The notes beneath the pieces are model-generated. The model ran no database searches. It saw nothing but the letters and a program-made list of their open reading frames with translations, and was not told where the DNA came from. DNA of 7,339 bases from Bacteroidales bacterium (GTDB taxonomy: Bacteria > Bacteroidota > Bacteroidia > Bacteroidales > VadinHA17), in assembly GCA_012514255.1 (NCBI GenBank), contig JAAZAP010000056.1, forward strand, positions 1 through 7,339. Direction: 5' to 3'. Both the position numbers and the translations under genes were made by a program. Below, piece by piece: positions 1-5,757 of this stretch; positions within the stretch are counted from its first letter, which is position 1, and every line of letters begins with the position of its first letter.

Positions 1-1668
1 ATTCCTTATCCTGACACCTGCTCCCAATGCCGGCACGGTGTAGTATCCCCCATCCATGAATCCCTCCCTGACAAGCAATCCGGCATCAGCAAAGGCAAAC
101 AGCGCAAACCTGAATCCGGCAACAGGCCTGTGAAGGAACAGGACAGGCTCAACAGAGATGACCAGCCTGGTGCCACCGCTGAGGGAATCGTTCCGGAAAC
201 CCCTGATCAGGTCATTGTTGTTGAAGTACAGACACTCATCCGCGAAACGGTTAAAGCCTCTTGTGTAGTTAATGTTCACAAAGGTTCGCATCTTTGATTT
301 CCCGGTGACCACCAGCGGAGTGAAATACTTCAGGCTGGCTTCTGCCAGGCCCTGCTCTGTTTCTCCTTTAGAAAAGAAGGAAGAGATGCCCGCCCCGGCA
401 TAGAAATTACCGAACCTGGTGAAAATGTTGCCGTATGATACCCTCGCGCCTGCGTAGGTGCGCCATTTGAACTCATTCTTTTCCCTGCCGCCGAACATTT
501 CAACCATATAACCATAGGGAATATCCTCGGTACGTCCGTAACTATATATAAGAGAGGTATTTATAAACCTTTGAGAGGATATTGCAAGACTGGCGGTGCC
601 TATCTGGTAGTTCTGGAACTGATAATATGATAAATCATTTATCTCAGGCCTGGCGAAGACATTGTTGTGAATATACCTTGCTGAGACAATCAGCCTGGTA
701 ACACTGTTCCGGTCAACCATGAACGACCTTGCACCCCAGTAATCCTGCCTGAGGAACCTGAGAGGAGCAGGCACAGCCATAGTGTCAAGATCCTCATTTG
801 TGGAGGTAAGCATCAGTGATGCTGACCATGCGTATCTGGTTGTGGAGGTGACAAATTTCCGGCTGAATATTCCTCCCATGCGTAATGATCCCAGAGCGTC
901 TGTAAATTCCACCTCCAGGTCTGAAAAAGACCGGGCTATGTTTCTGACAGAATAGTTGATCCCAATACCCGGTGCGGAATACTCATTGAAGTCGTAGGGA
1001 GAGGAAATCTCCAACTCGTGACCCAGGCCTGCAAAGTTCCTCGTGTAAAGCCTGACCATGCCGCTCCGGATATCATCCACCCTGGCATTAAATCCATAGG
1101 GGTAAGTCTCACGCACTACTACCGCTATATCAACAACGTTACTGTCAATGGGAATAACTGTGATGGTTGCATCATCAATAAACGGCAGTTCCCTGATAAT
1201 GCGCTCATTGTCAGATAATTGAAGTGGGGAAATGCTATCGCCTTCCCGGAAGAGAAGGTGTTGTGTCAGAACAAACCGCCGGGTCTTTGTATAGGTGGAG
1301 TTCAGAAATTTTTCCATCCTAGTTGGATTGTAATCGAGCGGGTTGTCCATATTCGCGCCAAAGGCGTTCAGTCTGATAATTTCCCTGTTGCGTATGATTC
1401 TTCCCTCGTACGGCTCATAGGATGCAGTGCTTGTCATTTTTCCCCTTGCTGTTCCGGGCGGGGGAGGGGAAACGACGATCATGTCATAGATCATCCTGGT
1501 CAGTTTTCTTTTTTCCGCCCTCACTTTCAGAGAGTCATAGAAAGCTCTTGAGATTGTGTCAGGGGGATGTGGATCCTGGGCACGGGCAGGGGGTCCCGGG
1601 AGCATCAGAAGTAAGGCTGAGAGGAAATAAAAAACCGTTGGATGGATGTTATATGTGCATGGCTTCAC
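1..1668 (-). CDS. Omp85-superfamily (BamA/TamA-like) outer membrane protein, 3' end cut by window edge
   Basis: This frame stays open from a GTG at 1668 down to base 1, giving 556 codons with no stop, so the C-terminus lies outside the window. Residues 1-30 form a signal peptide: a hydrophobic core (VFYFLSALLLMLP) and a likely cleavage site ARA|Q31. Residues about 86-186 resemble a POTRA domain, with LLFREGD at 138-144 followed by an ERIIRELPFIDDATI helix-strand pattern. From about 190 onward the sequence alternates polar and hydrophobic residues, as beta-barrel strands do. RGF at 489-491 matches the conserved barrel motif (RGF/RGY) of Omp85 proteins. Family members insert proteins into, or move them across, the outer membrane; the substrate here is unknown. 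GTG is chosen because an in-frame TGA lies 18 bases upstream and the first ATG (codon 22) would remove the signal core. The start overlaps the preceding gene's stop by four bases, which suggests translational coupling. With only one POTRA visible, it is probably not the main BamA. The family call is fairly sure; the role is not. Confidence 0.85.
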   Translation of the reverse strand, partial: MKPCTYNIHPTVFYFLSALLLMLPGPPARAQDPHPPDTISRAFYDSLKVRAEKRKLTRMIYDMIVVSPPPPGTARGKMTSTASYEPYEGRIIRNREIIRLNAFGANMDNPLDYNPTRMEKFLNSTYTKTRRFVLTQHLLFREGDSISPLQLSDNERIIRELPFIDDATITVIPIDSNVVDIAVVVRETYPYGFNARVDDIRSGMVRLYTRNFAGLGHELEISSPYDFNEYSAPGIGINYSVRNIARSFSDLEVEFTDALGSLRMGGIFSRKFVTSTTRYAWSASLMLTSTNEDLDTMAVPAPLRFLRQDYWGARSFMVDRNSVTRLIVSARYIHNNVFARPEINDLSYYQFQNYQIGTASLAISSQRFINTSLIYSYGRTEDIPYGYMVEMFGGREKNEFKWRTYAGARVSYGNIFTRFGNFYAGAGISSFFSKGETEQGLAEASLKYFTPLVVTGKSKMRTFVNINYTRGFNRFADECLYFNNNDLIRGFRNDSLSGGTRLVISVEPVLFLHRPVAGFRFALFAFADAGLLVREGFMDGGYYTVPALGAGVRIRN

Positions 1669-2378
1669 TGTGCCTTTGAATTGTCATCCAGGACGTCATC
1701 AGAGTTGAACTGGAATCCGAGCCTTTTGCCCGTGATCAGCCTTGAGTGCTGTATCTTCGATTCTGCCTGTCCGACGGAAGCAATCTTGACGGTGTCATAG
1801 GGAGGAACCAGGAGATCGAATTCAAGGGAGTAGTTAATGGCGGTATAGACTATCTTTTTGAGCGATTCCTGGCTGAAGGCTTCGCTTCCGTAGTTTGTGA
1901 AGAGCATCCCCATCTGCCTTTTGCCTTCAACGAAGTATTGGTTCTCATGGTTGATGAAGATCCTGGCAATAAGGTAGCCAAGGTCATCAAGCCTTGAGTA
2001 CTTGAAGGAGTCGGCCAGGAAGTTGTAGATGTTTATTATGCCGCTGTATGCATTGAACTTGTTTTTTTGAATATAGGCGGTCTTCCAGGCGGGGTGCTCG
2101 CGGTCAAACTGGAAAATGTTTGAGTGCATGCTGAAGAGAAGCATGTCAGCTGCAACCCTCAGCTGTGCATCAAAATTGCTTCTGTCAGTATATTCCATCC
2201 GTATCCTGGGGTCAATGCCTGACAGATTACCGTTCACATCACGGGCCAGGTTTTTCAGGATATCCTTTACCATCATGAATGCAACAGCAGTATTGTCAAA
2301 GGCCTTCTGCTTAAGTACCGATTTGTCCTTAAGCGTGTCAACGATCATCCCTTTTTTTTGCGTTATCTCATCCGCCAT
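1665..2378 (-). CDS. Uncharacterised 237-residue soluble protein, coupled to the Omp85-like gene
   Basis: I do not recognise this family. The protein has no signal peptide and no membrane-spanning stretch, so it is probably cytoplasmic. It appears mostly helical: a Lys/Asp-rich N-terminus, then helix-like segments such as AFMMVKDILKNLARDV, LRVAADMLLFSMHSNI and YSGIINIYNFLADSF. A less regular C-terminus contains LLVPPYDTVKIASVGQAESK and ends in an acidic, polar tail. There are no cysteines and no recognisable nucleotide-binding or catalytic motif. The ATG at 2378 has no Shine-Dalgarno site, but a TATTTTTA element sits about 23 bases upstream. Codons 7-9 hold a run of eight A residues, immediately followed by another Met at codon 11 (2348), a possible alternative start. 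The TGA stop overlaps the GTG of the downstream outer membrane protein gene (GTGA), so the two are very likely one transcription unit and may be made in fixed ratio. An accessory role to that barrel protein is inference from context only. Confidence 0.85.
   Translation of the reverse strand: MADEITQKKGMIVDTLKDKSVLKQKAFDNTAVAFMMVKDILKNLARDVNGNLSGIDPRIRMEYTDRSNFDAQLRVAADMLLFSMHSNIFQFDREHPAWKTAYIQKNKFNAYSGIINIYNFLADSFKYSRLDDLGYLIARIFINHENQYFVEGKRQMGMLFTNYGSEAFSQESLKKIVYTAINYSLEFDLLVPPYDTVKIASVGQAESKIQHSRLITGKRLGFQFNSDDVLDDNSKAQ
2352..2359 (-). repeat. Run of eight A residues at the start of the 237-residue gene
   Basis: On the coding (minus) strand codons 7-9 read CAA AAA AAA and are followed by GGG, giving eight consecutive A residues. 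Runs of this length are known sites of polymerase slippage. An in-frame Met follows two codons later, so initiation there could bypass the run. Whether slippage occurs cannot be told from one sequence. Confidence 0.6.
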
Positions 2379-2587
2379 ATCAGTTCAATTACTCAATCGT
2401 CTAAAAATACAGATTTATTAATAAAAACAGATAATTTGAATCCACAATTCTGAATCCTGCAGTGAAATCACATATCGTCGTTCGCAAACCGAAAATCGCA
2501 GAAGTAGGCATATGACGATGGCGGCGGCCCGGGAACGAAGGGTCAGGGAGAAGGATCAATCCTGCACACGAAGTGCCGTGAGGTCAA
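2379..2587. other. Intergenic region between proS and the 237-residue gene, no gene seen
   Basis: This 209-base gap has two halves of contrasting composition. Bases 2379-2450 are AT-rich and carry the candidate promoter of the 237-residue gene. Bases about 2515-2545 are GC-rich (GGCGGCGGCCCGGGAACG). Near the proS stop there are only small inverted repeats, GCAC/GTGC at 2564-2576 and AGGA/TCCT at 2553-2562, with no U-rich tract. No convincing proS terminator or small ORF with a start signal is visible. Confidence 0.6.
2402..2409 (-). promoter_or_regulatory. Candidate -7 element for the 237-residue gene and Omp85-like gene
   Basis: The minus strand reads TATTTTTA, one mismatch from the Bacteroidota -7 consensus TAnnTTTG, in an AT-rich stretch. 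It lies about 23 bases before the ATG, which would give a leader of roughly 15-20 bases. I find no clear TTG or TTTG at the expected -33 distance, so this is a weak call. Confidence 0.35.
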
Positions 2588-4063
2588 TCAATAGGCTCTT
2601 GCAAACAGTACCCTTCTTTCTGATGGTTTGCCGGTAAGGATGCATTTCCCCTCTTCCCCGGGGCTGTTTAACGGTATGGCTCTCACGGTGGCCTTGGTAA
2701 GATCCTTTATCTTCTCCTCTGTCTCCGGTGTGCCGTCATAGTGTGCCATGACAAAACCGCCCCTGTTCTCTATTATGTCAGTGAACTCCTCCCAGGTATC
2801 CGCCCTGTAAGTATTTTCGTCCCTGAATTTGACAGCTTTAGTGTATATGTTTTTTTGGATCTCATCAAGCAGCGTCTGCACCCGTTCAATGATATTGTCA
2901 CGACTGACAGTTTCTTTCGTGAGGGTATCGCGCCGGGCCACTTCCACTGTGCCTTCTTCGGCATCGCGCGGGCCTATGGCCAGTCTTACCGGGACGCCCT
3001 TGAGCTCGTACTCGGCAAATTTATACCCAGGCTTCTGGGTGTCACGGTTATCGTATTTGACCGAAATGCCTGCTTTTTCAAGCTTTGATCTGAGATCCAG
3101 CGCTATCTCCGAGATTGTATCGAGCTGGCTGTTGCCCTTGTAAATGGGTATTATCACAACCTGTATCGGGGCCAGTCTCGGAGGCAGAACAAGTCCTTTA
3201 TTATCGGCGTGAGCCATTATCAATGCACCTATCAGGCGGGTGGTGACACCCCATGAGGTAGCCCAGACATAATCCAGCTTGCCCTCCTGGTTGGTGAACT
3301 GCACATCGAAAGCTTTTGCGAAATTCTGGCCCAGGAAATGGCTCGTTCCGCCCTGAAGCGCCTTGCCGTCCTGCATCAGCATCTCAATGGTGTAGGTCTC
3401 AATGGCTCCGGCAAACTTCTCGCTCTCGGTCTTGACCCCTCTTACCACTGGTACGCCCATGAAATTCTCCACGAAATCAGTGTAAAGGTCAAGTATCCTT
3501 ACAGCTTCTTCCTGGGCCTCCTCCCGCGTGGCATGAGCAGTATGGCCCTCCTGCCACAGGAACTCTGTGGTGCGCAGGAAGAGCCTGGTACGCATCTCCC
3601 ACCTGACCACATTGGCCCACTGGTTGATCAGCAGCGGCAGGTCGCGGTATGATTGTATCCAGTCCTTGTAAGTGTTCCATATGATCGTCTCCGAAGTGGG
3701 CCTTACAATAAGCTCCTCCTCAAGACGGGCATCAGGATCAACAACTATGCCCCCGCCGTCAGGATTGTTCCTGAGGCGGTAGTGGGTCACCACAGCGCAC
3801 TCCTTGGCGAATCCTTCAACATGCGCAGCCTCACGGCTGAAAAAGGATTTCGGGATAAAAAGAGGAAAATAGGCATTGACATGACCGGTTGCCTTGAACA
3901 TCCTGTCAAGCTCCGCCTGTATCTTCTCCCAGATTGCATATCCGTACGGCTTGATTACCATGCAACCGCGCACGGCAGAATTCTCGGCCATGTCAGCCTT
4001 TATTACAAGATCATTGTACCATTGAGCGTAATTTTCATCCCTGTTAGTAAGAAACTTGGCCAT
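2588..4063 (-). CDS. proS: Prolyl-tRNA synthetase, short archaeal/eukaryotic-type (ProS type 3)
   Basis: This cytoplasmic class IIa enzyme joins L-proline to tRNA(Pro) using ATP. All catalytic landmarks are present: motif 1 around residues 33-71, RPTSET at 121-126, motif 2 at 151-177 with [15 protein letters not shown], and motif 3 at about 270-299 with [12 protein letters not shown]. The anticodon-binding domain spans about 300-400. A C-terminal domain ends in ARAY at residue 491, and a terminal Tyr is typical of this form. Only about 90 residues separate motifs 2 and 3, so the large editing insertion of the E. coli-type enzyme is absent and any clearing of mischarged tRNA must be done in trans. 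The C-terminal domain normally binds zinc through four cysteines. By my alignment only Cys474 remains, with Asp443, Thr448 and Thr477 at the other positions. The length is normal for the family. The ATG at 4063 has no Shine-Dalgarno site. The gene is divergent from the lipoprotein gene. Confidence 0.97.
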   Translation of the reverse strand: MAKFLTNRDENYAQWYNDLVIKADMAENSAVRGCMVIKPYGYAIWEKIQAELDRMFKATGHVNAYFPLFIPKSFFSREAAHVEGFAKECAVVTHYRLRNNPDGGGIVVDPDARLEEELIVRPTSETIIWNTYKDWIQSYRDLPLLINQWANVVRWEMRTRLFLRTTEFLWQEGHTAHATREEAQEEAVRILDLYTDFVENFMGVPVVRGVKTESEKFAGAIETYTIEMLMQDGKALQGGTSHFLGQNFAKAFDVQFTNQEGKLDYVWATSWGVTTRLIGALIMAHADNKGLVLPPRLAPIQVVIIPIYKGNSQLDTISEIALDLRSKLEKAGISVKYDNRDTQKPGYKFAEYELKGVPVRLAIGPRDAEEGTVEVARRDTLTKETVSRDNIIERVQTLLDEIQKNIYTKAVKFRDENTYRADTWEEFTDIIENRGGFVMAHYDGTPETEEKIKDLTKATVRAIPLNSPGEEGKCILTGKPSERRVLFARAY

Positions 4064-4088
4064 TACTGATTTATAATTTGTATTATTG

Positions 4089-4101
4089 TTTTCCGGGAAA
4101 A
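4089..4101. repeat. Short palindrome in the divergent intergenic region
   Basis: TTTTCC and GGAAAA flank a single G, making a perfect 6-bp inverted repeat. It sits between the candidate proS promoter and the proS start, so it would fall in the proS leader, where a regulator might bind. Chance occurrence in AT-rich DNA is quite possible. Confidence 0.3.
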
Positions 4102-4109
4102 AGATTGCG

Positions 4110-4117
4110 TAAAAATA
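4110..4117 (-). promoter_or_regulatory. Candidate -7 element for proS
   Basis: The minus strand reads TATTTTTA, one base off TAnnTTTG and identical to the element before the 237-residue gene. A TTG lies 16 bases upstream of it on the same strand, slightly closer than the usual -33 spacing. It would give a leader of roughly 40 bases. Confidence 0.35.
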
Positions 4118-4191
4118 GACAAAAGTTGCAAATCAAGATGTGAACCGTGCATTTATCTGTCCGCAAGCGTGATATTGGTACGGAATTTGTG

Positions 4192-4199
4192 TATTTTTG
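4192..4199 (+). promoter_or_regulatory. Bacteroidota-type -7 promoter element for the lipoprotein gene
   Basis: TATTTTTG matches the Bacteroidota -7 consensus TAnnTTTG exactly and lies 25 bases before the ATG. The nearest upstream TTG (4175-4177) is 14 bases away, shorter than the usual spacing, so the -33 half is weak. Transcription would start near 4204-4207, leaving a leader of about 20 bases that holds little beyond the ribosome binding site. Confidence 0.55.
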
Positions 4200-4210
4200 A
4201 ACAGACAACC

Positions 4211-4216
4211 AGGAGG
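4211..4216 (+). promoter_or_regulatory. Perfect Shine-Dalgarno site of the lipoprotein gene
   Basis: AGGAGG, continuing as AGGAGGAG, lies 8 bases before the ATG at 4225 and fixes this start. It stands out because the starts of proS, the 237-residue gene and the FadL-type gene have no comparable site, and Bacteroidota generally make little use of one. Confidence 0.8.
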
Positions 4217-4224
4217 AGATAAAA

Positions 4225-5676
4225 ATGAAAAGGTTTTGGTACATAATCCCGGCAATAATCCTGATAAGCAGCGCCTGCTCATCGGTACGCTTTTTAGGTA
4301 CTGCAAATGATGACCTCTATTACAGGCCGTCCGAGAATCCGGTGACCGTTGCCACGGTTCAGGAGAGAAATTCCGGTCAGTATTATGACAACATCTTTGC
4401 GGCGGATACTCTCATAGCGGATGAATACATACCGGACAGCGAGTATGTGGAGTATGCATCAGGTGATGCAGCGGTAATAAACAATTATTACGGCAGTCCT
4501 ACCGAAAGAATATACCTCTTCAATGACTATTTCTATCCTTACTGGAGAGATCCATTCTACTATTCACCCTTCTCAATGAGACTGCACTTGGGGTACGGAT
4601 ATAATTACTGGAGTTCCTTCAGATCACCCTATTACTGGGGATATGATCCATTCTATTCTGACTGGTACTATCCCTATTCATATTACAACCCATATTCATA
4701 TTACAGCCCGTACTTCTCCTACTGGGGAGGATACCCCTACAGCTACGGATACAACTATTATCCCTGGTACTCAGGTTATGGATACCCCTCACAGTACTAC
4801 GGGAATGATCAGTATATGCCTGTAACGGGACGCAGGGGCGGCTACAGCACCATGTCCAGAGGCTCCTACAGCACCTCGGATACCAGGAGCAAGTCAGGTT
4901 ATGCACCTTCAGGAACAGTGAACAGCAGGCGCGTCACCGGTGATCCTGCTTCTCCAGCCACATCAGCCGGCAGTCCTGTTGTAACCAGGAGATCAACCCA
5001 GGAAACAGGTACCGTCAACAGGCAGGAATCAACTACGGGCACTGCAGGCAGACCCGATTATAACCGTCGCGAGACGGGCGGAACAACAGTCCAGAATCAG
5101 ACTCAGACCCGCACACAGTCACAGGTAAGGAGTGAAACCTCTACCCAGACCCGTACGCAGTCACAGGGAAGGAGCGAAACATCCACCCAGACGCGCACAC
5201 AGTCTCAGGCTCCCGCCACAACCAGGACACAGACCGTTAACAGGCCGCAGTATCAGACTGTTGAAAGATCATATACCCCCAGTTACAATAACCCCAGGGT
5301 GAGCAGCAGACCTGCATATAATACCACCCGCAGCACCGGTACCACCACGCGCAGTACCGGAACAACATATAACAGACCTGCCACCACTGCACCAAGGAGC
5401 AGTTCTTCCCCGGCATATACCCCTTCAAGGTCCTCTTCATCAACCCGGGTACAATATTCAGCTCCTTCACGCAGCAGCAGAGGTTCATCATACTCCTCGG
5501 GCAGCAGGAGCAGCAGTTCATCCTACTCCTCGGGTAGCAGGAGCAGCTACAGCTCAGGCGGTTCATACTCATCAGGCGGAAGTCGCAGCTCAGGTTCATC
5601 CTCCGGATCTTCCTCCTCTTCATCTTCATCTTCCTCCTCCTCGGGCAGCAGAAGCTCATCAGGCGGAAGACGATAA
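4225..5676 (+). CDS. Putative lipoprotein with Tyr-rich block, Thr/Gln repeats and Ser/Gly/Arg tail
   Basis: I do not recognise a functional family. Residues 1-17 are a signal peptide (MKRFWYIIPAIILISSA) followed by Cys18, so lipidation and membrane anchoring are likely, although Ser at -3 is not ideal for a lipobox. No acidic surface-export signal follows the Cys. Residues 25-85 are ordinary and acidic. Residues about 86-197 are dominated by Tyr (roughly one in three) with Trp, Phe, Pro, Gly and Ser. Residues 200-290 are Ser/Thr/Arg-rich. Residues 293-328 hold a 14-residue repeat (TQTRTQSQVRSETS), and 367-380 a doubled TTRSTGT. The tail from about 390 to 483 is Ser/Gly/Arg with 12 serines in a row at 462-473. 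Most of the chain is expected to be disordered. Cell-envelope adhesion, a matrix-like role or phase separation are only guesses from composition. It has its own promoter and an unusually strong ribosome binding site, and lies 81 bases before an outer membrane protein gene, probably in the same operon. Confidence 0.85.
   Translation: MKRFWYIIPAIILISSACSSVRFLGTANDDLYYRPSENPVTVATVQERNSGQYYDNIFAADTLIADEYIPDSEYVEYASGDAAVINNYYGSPTERIYLFNDYFYPYWRDPFYYSPFSMRLHLGYGYNYWSSFRSPYYWGYDPFYSDWYYPYSYYNPYSYYSPYFSYWGGYPYSYGYNYYPWYSGYGYPSQYYGNDQYMPVTGRRGGYSTMSRGSYSTSDTRSKSGYAPSGTVNSRRVTGDPASPATSAGSPVVTRRSTQETGTVNRQESTTGTAGRPDYNRRETGGTTVQNQTQTRTQSQVRSETSTQTRTQSQGRSETSTQTRTQSQAPATTRTQTVNRPQYQTVERSYTPSYNNPRVSSRPAYNTTRSTGTTTRSTGTTYNRPATTAPRSSSSPAYTPSRSSSSTRVQYSAPSRSSRGSSYSSGSRSSSSSYSSGSRSSYSSGGSYSSGGSRSSGSSSGSSSSSSSSSSSSGSRSSSGGRR
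5101..5208 (+). repeat. 42-bp in-frame tandem repeat, two full copies and one partial
   Basis: Copies lie at 5101-5142, 5143-5184 and a 24-base partial at 5185-5208, encoding TQTRTQSQ-V/G-RSETS. The protein units are nearly identical, yet the copies differ at many third positions (for example ACT/ACC, CGC/CGT, AGT/AGC, ACC/ACA, TCT/TCC). The duplication is therefore not fresh, and the peptide appears to have been kept. Confidence 0.85.
5323..5364 (+). repeat. 21-bp in-frame repeat, two copies (TTRSTGT)
   Basis: Two adjacent 21-base units at 5323-5343 and 5344-5364 each encode TTRSTGT (residues 367-380 of the lipoprotein). They differ only at synonymous positions (ACC/ACG, AGC/AGT, GGT/GGA, ACC/ACA). 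Confidence 0.7.
5491..5547 (+). repeat. 24-bp direct repeat in the Ser-rich tail, period 33
   Basis: The unit TACTCCTCGGGCAGCAGGAG followed by CAGC occurs at 5491-5514 and again at 5524-5547 with one C-to-T difference. Both encode YSSGSRSS. This near identity at DNA level suggests a more recent duplication than the 42-bp repeat upstream. Confidence 0.75.
5608..5643 (+). repeat. Polypyrimidine tract encoding 12 consecutive serines
   Basis: Twelve TCN serine codons in a row (TCT, TCC, TCA, TCG mixed) make a C/T-rich low-complexity tract at residues 462-473 of the lipoprotein. AGC and AGT codons, used for serine elsewhere in the tail, are absent here. Loss or gain of whole codons by slippage would change length without breaking the frame. 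Confidence 0.75.
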
Positions 5677-5757
5677 ACAGCAATTATTGAGATGATTGAT
5701 CCATGTTCCGCACCATTTGCAGGAGCAACAGGAAGTGTATATCTAAAAATCAAGAAA

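Noticed and set aside
1018..1551. Plus-strand ORFs in the first 1.7 kb
   Set aside because: They are antisense shadows of the Omp85-like gene, which is open across the whole stretch on the minus strand.
2474..2519. ATCGTC/GACGAT inverted repeat in the gap before the 237-residue gene
   Set aside because: Six-base arms separated by 34 bases are expected by chance.
2564..2576. GCAC/GTGC inverted repeat after proS as terminator
   Set aside because: The stem is only four pairs with no T-rich tail on the minus strand, too weak to call.
3653..4069. Plus-strand ORF of 138 residues antisense to proS
   Set aside because: It lies wholly over a clear synthetase with all motifs; there is no ribosome binding site or recognisable domain.
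5237..5683. Minus-strand ORF rich in Cys, Met and Arg
   Set aside because: Its composition is an artefact of reading the Ser/Thr/Tyr-rich lipoprotein gene backwards; no start signal and no domain.
5692..5757. Upstream ATG of the FadL-type gene adding 22 residues
   Set aside because: The extra residues are not signal-like and would place the clear signal peptide (starting MKRKILLM) internally.
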